DNA of 64,000 nt from Nocardioides astragali (GTDB lineage Bacteria > Actinomycetota > Actinomycetes > Propionibacteriales > Nocardioidaceae), in NCBI RefSeq assembly GCF_024436375.1, contig NZ_JAFMZM010000003.1:1-64000 (forward strand), read 5' to 3'. The position numbers were made by a program, and so were the translations under genes. Under the pieces are notes generated by a model, which was not told the DNA's origin, made no database searches, and worked only from the letters and a program-made list of their open reading frames with translations. This document shows positions 49,787 to 58,094 of this stretch, piece by piece (within the stretch, counting starts at the first letter, position 1; each line of letters opens with the position of its first letter).

Positions 49787-51154
49787 TCACGACGTCATTT
49801 CCCACAGGCGCCGGAAGATCCCGGCCGCCACCACGGCTGCGGCGAACGCGAAGCTGCCGCACAACGACTCGGCAACCTCGGCACGACGCGACCACCACAC
49901 CGACCGCCAGCCCCGGCCGGTCGCCACGGCCGCGGCCAGCGCGATGACACCGAGGCCGACGACGACGTAGAAGAAGGTGTCCAGGAGCCGGCCGCCCGGG
50001 CCGACGACGAGGTGCGCGGCCAGGGCGGTGAGGGCACCCAGGCCGGCGAGCCGCAGCAGTCCGCGGGCCGCGGCGTGCCGGTAGGAGCGCGCGGCGAGGA
50101 GCAGCGAGCACCCGGCGAAGAACACCAGGCACCGGGCGCCGATGCGATCGAGGTCGATGGTGGCGCTGTGCAGCAACAGCGGGCTGGCGACCACGACTGT
50201 CACGAGGATCGCGACGGACGCGCCGGTCACGATGCGCGAGGCCCGGTGGACCAGGCGCTCCATCGCGTCGGCAGCCACCACGATCCGGCCACGGCGTCCG
50301 CCCCGTTGGGAGTCGCGCGCCGACCAGGCGGTGACCGCCAACCGGTCGAGGTCGAGCAGCGCCTCGTCCGGTACGTCGATGGCGAGCGACGGGGCGAACC
50401 TGGCCGCCATCATCGCGAGGAAGACCAGCAGCGTCCAGGCGACCCGGTCGTCCCAGCCGCGCAGGGTGGGAAGGGCACAGCAGGCGAAGACCGTCAGCCC
50501 GCTGACGATCCACACGGTGCTGATCTCGTCGCCGTGCACCGACAGGGCGCGCCCGATGCTGGCGACCACAGCGGCCGAGATCCCGGCAGCGCCGAGGATC
50601 GCGGGGAGCAGGTGCACGCCGGGCTCGTAGAACGCCGCGAAGGCGGCCGCGGCGGCGAACGCGGGGGCGGCGGCCGCCCGTTGGCGGACGTGCCGACCGA
50701 CCGGCAGTGCGCCGGCGAGGGCACAGGCGAGCAGGATCCCGACCACTGCGGTGCGGACGGTCTCGTCCTGCGCGCGACCGGCGTACCAGGCCGCGAGGAC
50801 CGCGAACAGCGTGGCGACCGTGGCGATCATCGACGCGAGCGCCGGGCTCTCCGGTGCGTTCTTCGCCGCTTCGCGCATGGTGATCTTGCGCGGTCGGTGC
50901 ACGCCGCTGGTGGCGACCAGCACGTCTCCGGCCTGCACGCCGGCGTCGGCGAGCGGGAGGGCGGCGTTGAGCCGCTGGCCGAGCGCGGACTGCAGCAGGG
51001 GGATCCCCGGGACCTCCGCCTGCTTGGCGTACTCGCGGGCGACGTCGAGCGACGTGGCCGCTGCGGGGACCACGAGGTCGAGCACGCCTGCAGGGCCGTG
51101 GACGCTCACGGCGATGGTCGCGTCAGCAGAGCTGGGCATCGCGACGTCCGACAC
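49787..51154 (-). CDS. Second EccD-like membrane protein (ubiquitin-like + about 11 helices)
   Basis: This 455-residue protein shares the EccD layout. An N-terminal ubiquitin-like region (about residues 10-90; ATIAVSVHGPAGVLDLVVPAAATSLDVAREYA) is followed by about eleven hydrophobic helices from residue 105 on. The sequence differs clearly from the other EccD in the locus. It starts at a GTG with GGGGGAG just before it, divergent from eccC by 115 bp. A second EccD-type subunit of the same pore, or a subunit of a different complex, are both possible. Confidence 0.75.
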   Translation of the reverse strand: MSDVAMPSSADATIAVSVHGPAGVLDLVVPAAATSLDVAREYAKQAEVPGIPLLQSALGQRLNAALPLADAGVQAGDVLVATSGVHRPRKITMREAAKNAPESPALASMIATVATLFAVLAAWYAGRAQDETVRTAVVGILLACALAGALPVGRHVRQRAAAAPAFAAAAAFAAFYEPGVHLLPAILGAAGISAAVVASIGRALSVHGDEISTVWIVSGLTVFACCALPTLRGWDDRVAWTLLVFLAMMAARFAPSLAIDVPDEALLDLDRLAVTAWSARDSQRGGRRGRIVVAADAMERLVHRASRIVTGASVAILVTVVVASPLLLHSATIDLDRIGARCLVFFAGCSLLLAARSYRHAAARGLLRLAGLGALTALAAHLVVGPGGRLLDTFFYVVVGLGVIALAAAVATGRGWRSVWWSRRAEVAESLCGSFAFAAAVVAAGIFRRLWEMTS

Positions 51155-51269
51155 GTTCTCCCCCTTCGCGTGCATCGGGCGGGCGCTTCTCGGCTGGAGC
51201 GTAGTCGCGCCCGTCATGGAGCACACCTATCATCAACGCGACTTCATCGGGTGAGGCACGGGGGGATGC

Positions 51270-54200
51270 GTGAGCACGACACTGCGCGGCGGACAGCGTC
51301 TGGACGAACCGGAGATGCCGGGCGGCCAGATCGTCCTCCAGCCGCCCCCGGAGCTGCAGGAGGGCGAGGGCGCGAGCGGCGTGCTCATGAACGCCATCCC
51401 CATGCTCGGCAGCCTCGGCTCGATCGTGCTGGTGGCCACCATGGGCGGCGGCGCCAACCGCGGCCGCAGCTTCCTCGCGGCCGGCATGTTCCTGTTCGCC
51501 ACCCTCGGCTTCATCGTCGTCCAGATCGACCGGCAGCGGAAGCAGCGGGCCCAGCAGGTCACCGGCTCGCGCACTGAGTACCTCCGCTACCTCAGCAACA
51601 TCCGCAAGGTCGCACGGGAAGCCGCCGACCAGCAGCGCCGGGCGCTGAACTGGCACCACCCCGAGCCGGCCGCCCTCCCCTCGCTCGCGGAGGACCGCAC
51701 CCGGCTGTGGGAGCACACGGGGTCCGACGACAACTTCCTGCACGTGCGCTACGGCCTGTGCTCGCAGCCGCTGTCCCTCGAGCTCGTGCCACCGGAGAGC
51801 GCGCCCGTCGACCAGGTGGACCCGGCGGCCGCGTCGGCGCTGCACCGCCTGCTCGTCGTGCACCGACTCCAGCCCAACCTCCCGGCGTCCATCGACCTGC
51901 GCGCCTTCGACCGCATCGAGCTGTGCGGCGACGCCGAGGAGGTCCGCTCCACCGCACGGGCGATGATCTGCTCCGCGACCGCCTTCCAGAACCCCGACCA
52001 GCTGATCGTCGCGGTGCTGAGCTCCGAGCAGAACCTCACGCACTGGGACTGGGTCAAGTGGCTGCCGCACGCCCAGAGCACCCGCGAAGCCGATGCGGTC
52101 GGCCCGATGCGGATGGTCTCCACGTCGCTCGACGACCTCGGCAACCTGCTCCCGCCCGACCTCAGCGACCGCCCGCGTTTCGGTGCCGACGAGCGCGCGG
52201 CGACGCCCCACATCCTGCTCGTCATCGATGGCGGCCACCTGCCTCCCGGCAACCACATCGTGCCGCCGGACGGCCTGCACGGCGTCACCCTCCTCGACCT
52301 GCCGAGCAGGTGGGACGAGCTCGAGGACGCAACGAGGTTGCGCCTCCAGTTCGCCGACGGCCCTGACGAGCTCGGCAAGCGACCGGTGCTGGCGCTGCGG
52401 CTGCGCGGAGAGCCGATCAAGGCGCTGGCCGACCAGTGCGACATCGCCACCGCGGAGGCGTTCGCGCGCCGGATCGCCCCGCTCAAGACCGCCAGTGCCG
52501 AGTCGTCCTCGGCCGGGGGCGCGGTCGACATCACCTCGACGACGCCGGACCACATGGACCTGCTCGGCCTCGGCGACATCTTCGCCTACGACCCGTCCAC
52601 GGCCTGGCGGCCGCGACCGGCCCGCGACCGGCTGCGCGTGCCGATCGGCATCGGCGACTCCGGCGGCCTGATCCACCTCGACATCAAGGAGTCCGCCCAG
52701 CAGGGCATGGGTCCGCACGGCCTGGTGATCGGCGCGACCGGCTCGGGGAAGTCGGAGTTCCTCCGCACGCTCGTGCTCGGGCTGGTGATGACGCACTCCT
52801 CCGAGCAGCTCAACCTCGTGCTGGTCGACTTCAAGGGCGGCGCGACCTTCGCCGGCATGGCCGACATGCCGCACGTCTCGGCCGTCATCACCAACCTCGC
52901 CAACGAGCTCACCCTCGTCGACCGCATGCAGGACGCCCTGTCGGGTGAGATGACCCGCCGCCAGGAGCTCCTGCGCGACGCCGGCAACTACGCATCGGTC
53001 CGCGACTACGAGAAGGCCCGTGCCAACGGCGAGCCGCTCGAGCCCATGCCGTCGCTGTTCATCGTCGTCGACGAGTTCTCCGAGATGCTCTCGGCCAAGC
53101 CCGAGTTCATCGACCTCTTCGTCGCCATCGGCCGGCTCGGCCGGTCCCTCGGCCTCCACCTCCTGCTCGCCTCTCAGCGGCTCGAGGAGGGCCGCCTGCG
53201 CGGCCTTGAGTCCCACCTGTCCTACCGCGTGGGCCTGCGCACCTTCTCGGCCGGCGAGTCGCGCGCGGTCCTGGGCGTCCCGGACGCCTACGAGCTCCCC
53301 GCCGTGCCCGGCCTGGGCTACCTGAAGCCCGACCAGTCCACGCTGCTGCGCTTCAAGGCCGCGTACGTCTCCGGTCCCCCGTCGAGCCGGGTCCGGGTCG
53401 CGCGCGACGAGGGCGGCGCGATCCGCGGCATCCTGCCGTTCACCATCTCCGAGGTGCAGGCGCTGGAGCCGACGCCGGACGACAACCAGGCCGTGGTCAC
53501 GCCGCAGCCCCAGCAGCAGGGCGAGCAGCCGTCGCTGCTCGACGTCGCGGTCCAGCGGATGATCGGGAAGGGCCCGGAGGCCCACCAGGTCTGGCTCCCG
53601 CCGCTCGACGTCCCCGACACGCTCGACGAGCTCATGCCCGACCTGGCCGAGCACCCCGAGCTGGGCCTGACCTCGATGCAGTGGCGCAGCGTCCCGGGAC
53701 TGGTCATCCCCCTCGGCACCGTGGACCGTCCGCGCGAGCAGCGGCGCGACACGATGACGCTCAACCTCACCGGTGCGGCCGGTCACGTCGCGGTCGTCGG
53801 CGGTCCGCGCTCGGGCAAGAGCACGATGCTGCGCAGCATCGTCACCAGCATGGCGTTGGTGACGACCCCGACGGAGTCGCAGTTCTTCGTGCTCGACTTC
53901 GGGGGCGGCACGTTCGCCCCGCTGACCCGGCTCCCGCACGTCTCCGGTGTCGCGACCCGCTCCGAGCCCGACGTCGTACGCCGGGTCATGGCCGAGGTCG
54001 AGGGCATCGTCGACCGGCGCGAGGCCTACTTCCGCGAGAACGGCATCGACTCGATCGAGACCTATCGCTCCCGCCGTGCCCAGGGCCGGGCCGACGACGG
54101 GTGGGGCGACGTGTTCCTCGTCATCGACGGCTGGAGCACCCTGCGCGCCGAGTTCGACGACCTCGAGATGGAGATCCAGCAGCTCGCCGCGCGCGGCCTG

Positions 54201-55274
54201 ACCTTCGGTCTCCACATCGTCACCGCCTCGACGCGCTGGGCCGACTACCGCGCCGCGATGCGCGACGTGTTCGGATCCAAGCTCGAGCTGCGCCTCGGCG
54301 ACCCTCTCGACTCCGAGATCGACCGCAAGGTCGCGGCGCTGGTGCCGGTCGGCCGGCCCGGCCGCGGCCTGGTCCCGTCCAAGCTGCACTTCCTCGGCGC
54401 GCTGCCGCGCATCGACAGCGACGGCAACGCGGACACGCTCGGTGACGGCGTCGACGACCTGATCGACAAGATGGCCGCGGCCTGGAAGGGCCCCCAGGGG
54501 CCCAAGCTGCGCCTCCTGCCCGGGAAGGTCACCCTCGAGGCGGTCCGCGAGGACGCGGTGCGTCGCCAGATCCCGGAGCGTCACATCCTGCTCGGCATCA
54601 ACGAGAAGGAGCTGGCCCCGGTCGGCCTCGACGTCGACTCCGAGCCGCACATGCTGATCTTCGGCGACGGCCAGTCGGGCAAGAGCGCCCTGCTGCGCGC
54701 GTACTGCCACGAGATCATGCGCACGCGGACGCCGAAGGAGGCCCAGCTGGTGCTGGTCGACTACCGGCGCTCGCTGCTCGGCGAGGTCCCCGACGAGTAC
54801 CTCCTCAACTACCTCACGTCCGCCACCCAGGCGACGCCCACGTTGAAGGACATCGCGACCTACCTCGAGGGCCGCATCCCCGGGCCGGACGTGACGCCCG
54901 ACCAGCTGCGCAACCGGTCGTGGTGGACCGGCGCCGAGGTCTACGTCGTGGTCGACGACTACGACCTCGTCGCGACCGCGCAGTCCTCACCGGTCTCGGC
55001 GCTGCAGCCGCTGATGGCGCAGGCGCGCGACGTCGGCCTGCACGTCGTGGTCGCGCGCCGCACGGGTGGTGCGTCCAGGGCGCTCTACGAGCCGGTGATC
55101 CAGTCGCTGCGCGACCTCGCCATGCCCGGCGTGATGCTCTCGGGCCCGCGCGACGAGGGTGTGCTGATCGGCAACCTGCGGCCCCAGCCGGCCCCCGAGG
55201 GCCGCGCACGCGTCGTCACCCGCGACCGCGGGACCGAGACGGCGCAGCTGGCGTGGCTCGACCCGACCATGTGA
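51270..55274 (+). CDS. eccC: Type VII secretion ATPase EccC (fused EccCa/EccCb)
   Basis: This 1334-residue FtsK/SpoIIIE-type ATPase drives ESX secretion. Two N-terminal membrane helices (about residues 38-58 and 66-84) precede a stalk and three ATPase domains. Walker A motifs are GATGSGKS (about 489-496), GGPRSGKS (about 844-851) and GDGQSGKS (about 1131-1138). The first domain has Walker B IVVDEFSEML and should be the active motor; the others have weaker B motifs (LVIDGW, VVVDDYD), as in other EccC proteins, where they bind substrates. It is a single chain, unlike split EccCa/EccCb of ESX-1. The start is a GTG. It is divergent from the rest of the locus. Confidence 0.96.
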   Translation: MSTTLRGGQRLDEPEMPGGQIVLQPPPELQEGEGASGVLMNAIPMLGSLGSIVLVATMGGGANRGRSFLAAGMFLFATLGFIVVQIDRQRKQRAQQVTGSRTEYLRYLSNIRKVAREAADQQRRALNWHHPEPAALPSLAEDRTRLWEHTGSDDNFLHVRYGLCSQPLSLELVPPESAPVDQVDPAAASALHRLLVVHRLQPNLPASIDLRAFDRIELCGDAEEVRSTARAMICSATAFQNPDQLIVAVLSSEQNLTHWDWVKWLPHAQSTREADAVGPMRMVSTSLDDLGNLLPPDLSDRPRFGADERAATPHILLVIDGGHLPPGNHIVPPDGLHGVTLLDLPSRWDELEDATRLRLQFADGPDELGKRPVLALRLRGEPIKALADQCDIATAEAFARRIAPLKTASAESSSAGGAVDITSTTPDHMDLLGLGDIFAYDPSTAWRPRPARDRLRVPIGIGDSGGLIHLDIKESAQQGMGPHGLVIGATGSGKSEFLRTLVLGLVMTHSSEQLNLVLVDFKGGATFAGMADMPHVSAVITNLANELTLVDRMQDALSGEMTRRQELLRDAGNYASVRDYEKARANGEPLEPMPSLFIVVDEFSEMLSAKPEFIDLFVAIGRLGRSLGLHLLLASQRLEEGRLRGLESHLSYRVGLRTFSAGESRAVLGVPDAYELPAVPGLGYLKPDQSTLLRFKAAYVSGPPSSRVRVARDEGGAIRGILPFTISEVQALEPTPDDNQAVVTPQPQQQGEQPSLLDVAVQRMIGKGPEAHQVWLPPLDVPDTLDELMPDLAEHPELGLTSMQWRSVPGLVIPLGTVDRPREQRRDTMTLNLTGAAGHVAVVGGPRSGKSTMLRSIVTSMALVTTPTESQFFVLDFGGGTFAPLTRLPHVSGVATRSEPDVVRRVMAEVEGIVDRREAYFRENGIDSIETYRSRRAQGRADDGWGDVFLVIDGWSTLRAEFDDLEMEIQQLAARGLTFGLHIVTASTRWADYRAAMRDVFGSKLELRLGDPLDSEIDRKVAALVPVGRPGRGLVPSKLHFLGALPRIDSDGNADTLGDGVDDLIDKMAAAWKGPQGPKLRLLPGKVTLEAVREDAVRRQIPERHILLGINEKELAPVGLDVDSEPHMLIFGDGQSGKSALLRAYCHEIMRTRTPKEAQLVLVDYRRSLLGEVPDEYLLNYLTSATQATPTLKDIATYLEGRIPGPDVTPDQLRNRSWWTGAEVYVVVDDYDLVATAQSSPVSALQPLMAQARDVGLHVVVARRTGGASRALYEPVIQSLRDLAMPGVMLSGPRDEGVLIGNLRPQPAPEGRARVVTRDRGTETAQLAWLDPTM

Positions 55275-55276
55275 GG

Positions 55277-55382
55277 CCCAGCGCCCGACGCTGTCTGGAC
55301 TGACGAGCGAGCAAGCGTGACGAGCGCAGCGAGACAGCGCCGTCGAGCGAGGAGGGAAGACAGCGTCTTCAGGGGCGCTGGG
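55277..55382. repeat. Intergenic inverted-repeat element, copy 1
   Basis: The outer arms CCCAGCGCCC/GGGCGCTGGG and inner arms GACGCTGTCT/AGACAGCGTC are both perfect 10-bp pairs. They are separated on one side by a 5-nt bulge (TTCAG). The interior of about 60 nt is rich in GAGCG repeats. It lies 2 nt after the eccC stop. With its tail, the unit repeats 139 bp later. Confidence 0.85.
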
Positions 55383-55415
55383 CACGCGCGAGCGGAGCGA
55401 GCGCCAACAGCTCAG

Positions 55416-55521
55416 CCCAGGGCCCGACGCTGTCTGGACTGACGAGCGAGCAAGCGTGACGAGCGCAGCGAGACAGCGCCGTTGAGCGAGGAGGGAAGAC
55501 AGCGTCTTCAGGGGCGCTGGG
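55416..55521. repeat. Intergenic inverted-repeat element, copy 2 (tandem)
   Basis: It repeats copy 1 with a 139-bp offset. One base in the outer left arm is changed (CCCAGGGCCC), which breaks a single pair. The tail runs to the stop codon of the convergent DUF853 gene. Confidence 0.85.
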
Positions 55522-55550
55522 CACGCGCGAGCGGAGCGAGCGCCAACAGC

Positions 55551-57167
55551 TCAGCGCCGCCCGCTCTTGAACATCCCTCGCGCGATCTCGCGGGCCGCGG
55601 TGCGCATGAAGTCCTTGAAGGCGGGCGACTTCACGACGTCCATGACCAGTCCGTCGTCGTCCTTGGCCGCCTTCTCCGCAGACTTCTTCGTGACCCGCTC
55701 GTTCTTCTGCTCCCGCGCCATCTCCTTGACCCTGGCGTCCTCCGCCGCCTTGCGCGCGCCCTCCTCCAGCTTCTTGGCGAGCAGCTCCCGGGCGGACTCG
55801 CGGTCGATCGCCTCGGCGTACTTCGTCGTCAGCGGGGAGGCCGCGACGGCCGCCTGCATGGCGTCGGTCGGAGCCGGGTCCATCAGCGACTCGGGCGCAC
55901 GCAGGCGGGTCCACGCGACCGGGGTCGGGGCACCGCGCTCGTTCATCACCGTCACCACGGCCTCGCCGATGCCGAGGCTGGTGATGACCTCGCCGAGGTC
56001 GTCGTACGCGCTCGTGGGATAGGTGTTGACGGTCGCCTTGAGCGCCTTGGCGTCGTTGGGGGTGTGCGCGCGCAGCTGGTGCTGCACGCGCGAGCCGAGC
56101 TGGGCGAGCACGTCGTCGGGCACGTCGGTCGGCGACTGGGTCACGAAGAAGACGCCGACCCCCTTGGACCGGATCAGGCGGACGGTCTGGGCGATCTGGT
56201 CGAGGAAGGCCTCGGAGGCGTCGTTGAACAGCAGGTGCGCCTCGTCGAAGAAGAAGACCAGCTTGGGCTTGTCGAGGTCGCCCTCCTCGGGCAGGTCGTG
56301 GAAGAGGTCGGCCAGCAGCCACATGAGGAACGTGGAGAACAGCGCCGGGCGGTCCTGCAGGTTGGGCAGCTCGAGCAGGCTGATGATGCCGCGGCCGTCC
56401 TCGGTGGTGCGGAGGAAGTCCTTGGTCTCGAACTCGGGCTCGCCGAAGAAGACATCGGCGCCCTGCGCCTCGAACCCCACCAGCTCGCGCAGGATGACGC
56501 CAGCGGTCTGCGGGGACAGCCCGCCGATCGTCTTGAGCTCCGCCTTCCCGGCCGGGTCGCCGGTGAGGTACTGCAGCACCGCACGGAGGTCGGCGAGGTC
56601 GAGGAGCGGCAACCCCTGCTTGTCGCAGTAGTAGAAGACGAGGCCCAGCGAGGACTCCTGGGTCTCGTTGAGGCCGAGCACCTTCGCCAGCAGCGTCGGT
56701 CCGAACGCCGTCATCGTGACCCGCACCGGTACGCCGGTGCCCTGTCCGCCGATCGCGTAGAACTCCGTCGGGAACCCCGTCGCCGTCCACTGCTGGCCGA
56801 CGCTCGCGGTGCGGGCGGTGAGCTTGTCGCTGGGCTCGCCGGGTGCGCTGAGCCCGGACAGGTCGCCCTTGATGTCGGCGGCGAACACGGGTACGCCGTG
56901 GGCGCTGAGCTGCTCGGCCAGCAGCTGCAGGGTCTTGGTCTTGCCGGTGCCCGTCGCGCCCGCCACCAGGCCGTGCCGGTTGAGCATGGCGAGGGGGATC
57001 TTGATGTGCACGTCGTTGAGGTTGTCGGCGTCGAGCATGAGGCCGCCCAGCTCGAGGGCGGGGCCCTCGAACCGGTAGCCCGCCGCGACTGCCGCAGAGA
57101 TCGGGTCGTCCGCCACCGAGGCCTGTGCCTCGGGCCCGGTCGGCTCTGCCTCAGGAGTCTCGGTCAT
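55551..57167 (-). CDS. HerA-like ATPase, DUF853 family
   Basis: This 538-residue FtsK-HerA superfamily ATPase of the DUF853 type has the P-loop in GLVAGATGTGKTKTLQLL (about residues 66-83) followed by a conserved ADIKGDLSGL. The Walker B-like segment is LVFFFDEAHLLFND (about 307-320), and the sensor-type VFFVTQSPTDVPDDVLAQLGSRVQHQLRA follows. A charged coiled C-terminal part (about 440-538, rich in Lys, Glu and Ala) completes it. HerA relatives translocate DNA, but DUF853 proteins have no defined role. It converges on eccC across the tandem repeat; a tie to secretion is not shown. Confidence 0.87.
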   Translation of the reverse strand: MTETPEAEPTGPEAQASVADDPISAAVAAGYRFEGPALELGGLMLDADNLNDVHIKIPLAMLNRHGLVAGATGTGKTKTLQLLAEQLSAHGVPVFAADIKGDLSGLSAPGEPSDKLTARTASVGQQWTATGFPTEFYAIGGQGTGVPVRVTMTAFGPTLLAKVLGLNETQESSLGLVFYYCDKQGLPLLDLADLRAVLQYLTGDPAGKAELKTIGGLSPQTAGVILRELVGFEAQGADVFFGEPEFETKDFLRTTEDGRGIISLLELPNLQDRPALFSTFLMWLLADLFHDLPEEGDLDKPKLVFFFDEAHLLFNDASEAFLDQIAQTVRLIRSKGVGVFFVTQSPTDVPDDVLAQLGSRVQHQLRAHTPNDAKALKATVNTYPTSAYDDLGEVITSLGIGEAVVTVMNERGAPTPVAWTRLRAPESLMDPAPTDAMQAAVAASPLTTKYAEAIDRESARELLAKKLEEGARKAAEDARVKEMAREQKNERVTKKSAEKAAKDDDGLVMDVVKSPAFKDFMRTAAREIARGMFKSGRR

Positions 57168-57224
57168 GGCGCGAGCCTAGTCAGCCGGAGGAGCCCCGAC
57201 GAGGGCGTCGTTATGATCACCGGC

Positions 57225-57524
57225 GTGATCTTCAAGCGGGTGGGCGTCGGCCGGCCCTACCCCGACCACGGGCTGACCTCGCGCGACTGGGCCGACCTGC
57301 CCCCGCGGCAGATCCGGCTCGACGAGCTGGTGACCACCAAGGACACGCTGCGGCTGGACACGCTGCTCGACGAGGACTCCACGTTCTACGGAGACCTGTT
57401 CGCCCACGTCGTGTCGTGGCGCGGCGACCTCTACCTCGAGGACGGCCTCCACCGGGCCCTCCGCGCCGCCCTGCAGCAGCGCAGCGTCCTGCACGCCCGC
57501 GTCCACCAGGCCGGTGACCAGTGA
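57225..57524 (+). CDS. Small conserved actinobacterial protein (VapB-annotated type)
   Basis: This 99-residue protein (VIFKRVGVGRPYPDHGLTSR onward) is widespread in high-GC actinobacteria, where such proteins are often annotated as VapB-like antitoxins. The annotation is weak: no PIN-domain toxin lies next to it. The conserved core is RPYPDHGLTSRDWADLPPRQIRLDEL and a C-terminal YLEDGLHRALRAAL. The GTG start is chosen from family N-termini; an ATG at 57213 is possible. TATGAT at 57212-57217 may be a -10 box giving a leaderless or nearly leaderless message. Confidence 0.75.
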   Translation: MIFKRVGVGRPYPDHGLTSRDWADLPPRQIRLDELVTTKDTLRLDTLLDEDSTFYGDLFAHVVSWRGDLYLEDGLHRALRAALQQRSVLHARVHQAGDQ

Positions 57525-57567
57525 ACACCCCGCTCCGCTCCCCCGGACAACGACTCGGGGACCCCGC

Positions 57568-58071
57568 ATGAGCGCCGGGCTGCGCTCCGCGCTCACCCTG
57601 GCCGTTCTCGCGCTGCTCCTGGTCGTCGCCGCGGTCTGGGGCTGGGCGGCGTTCACCGAACCCTTCCCCCAGGACGAGCCCGTCGCCATCTGCGAGGACA
57701 CCGAGGTCAGCGCCGGGTCCGAGGTGCGTCGCGACCAGGTCGTGGTGAGCGTGTTCAACGGCAGCAAGCGCAGCGGGCTGGCGAGCTCGACCAGCGCCGA
57801 GCTCGGGGAGCGCGGCTTCGTCGCCGGGGACGTCGGGGACGCGCCCGTCCCGGCCGCGACGACACAGATCTGGAGCTCCGACCCGACCAACCCCGCCGTG
57901 CTGCTGGTCCAGCAGCAGTTCAAGAAGGCCAGGATCGTGTCCGGCGACCCCATCGGGGTCGGCGTCGTGGTGGTGGTCGGCGAGAAGTTCAAGACGCTGC
58001 GCCGAAAGCAGGTCGAGTCGGTGATCGCCGAGGCAGACGCGACCTACTGCAAGGCCACCGGCTCCGAGTGA
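57568..58071 (+). CDS. LytR_C domain membrane protein
   Basis: This 167-residue protein has one N-terminal transmembrane helix (about residues 7-29) and an extracytoplasmic LytR C-terminal domain (about residues 60-150, VVVSVFNGSKRSGLASSTSAELGERGF). The domain is found at the ends of LytR-CpsA-Psr cell-wall ligases and as stand-alone proteins in actinobacteria, and is associated with cell-wall polymer attachment. The start ATG directly precedes the membrane helix. It lies 43 nt from the preceding small gene. Confidence 0.82.
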   Translation: MSAGLRSALTLAVLALLLVVAAVWGWAAFTEPFPQDEPVAICEDTEVSAGSEVRRDQVVVSVFNGSKRSGLASSTSAELGERGFVAGDVGDAPVPAATTQIWSSDPTNPAVLLVQQQFKKARIVSGDPIGVGVVVVVGEKFKTLRRKQVESVIAEADATYCKATGSE

Positions 58072-58074
58072 CGG

Positions 58075-58094
58075 AGGCCCGGATGGCCGGGGCT
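58075..58094. terminator. Short hairpin between convergent genes (weak)
   Basis: AGGCCCGG and CCGGGGCT can pair with one mismatch around a 4-nt loop. It covers the 21-nt gap between the LytR_C and antiporter stop codons and could end transcription from either side. Confidence 0.3.

Noticed and set aside
51123..54710. A 1195-codon open frame on the - strand across eccC
   Set aside because: The opposite strand encodes an EccC with all ATPase motifs. The antisense frame has no recognisable domain and skewed composition.
57225..57524. A toxin-antitoxin module
   Set aside because: No PIN-domain or other toxin gene lies next to this VapB-annotated-type protein, so a module cannot be supported.
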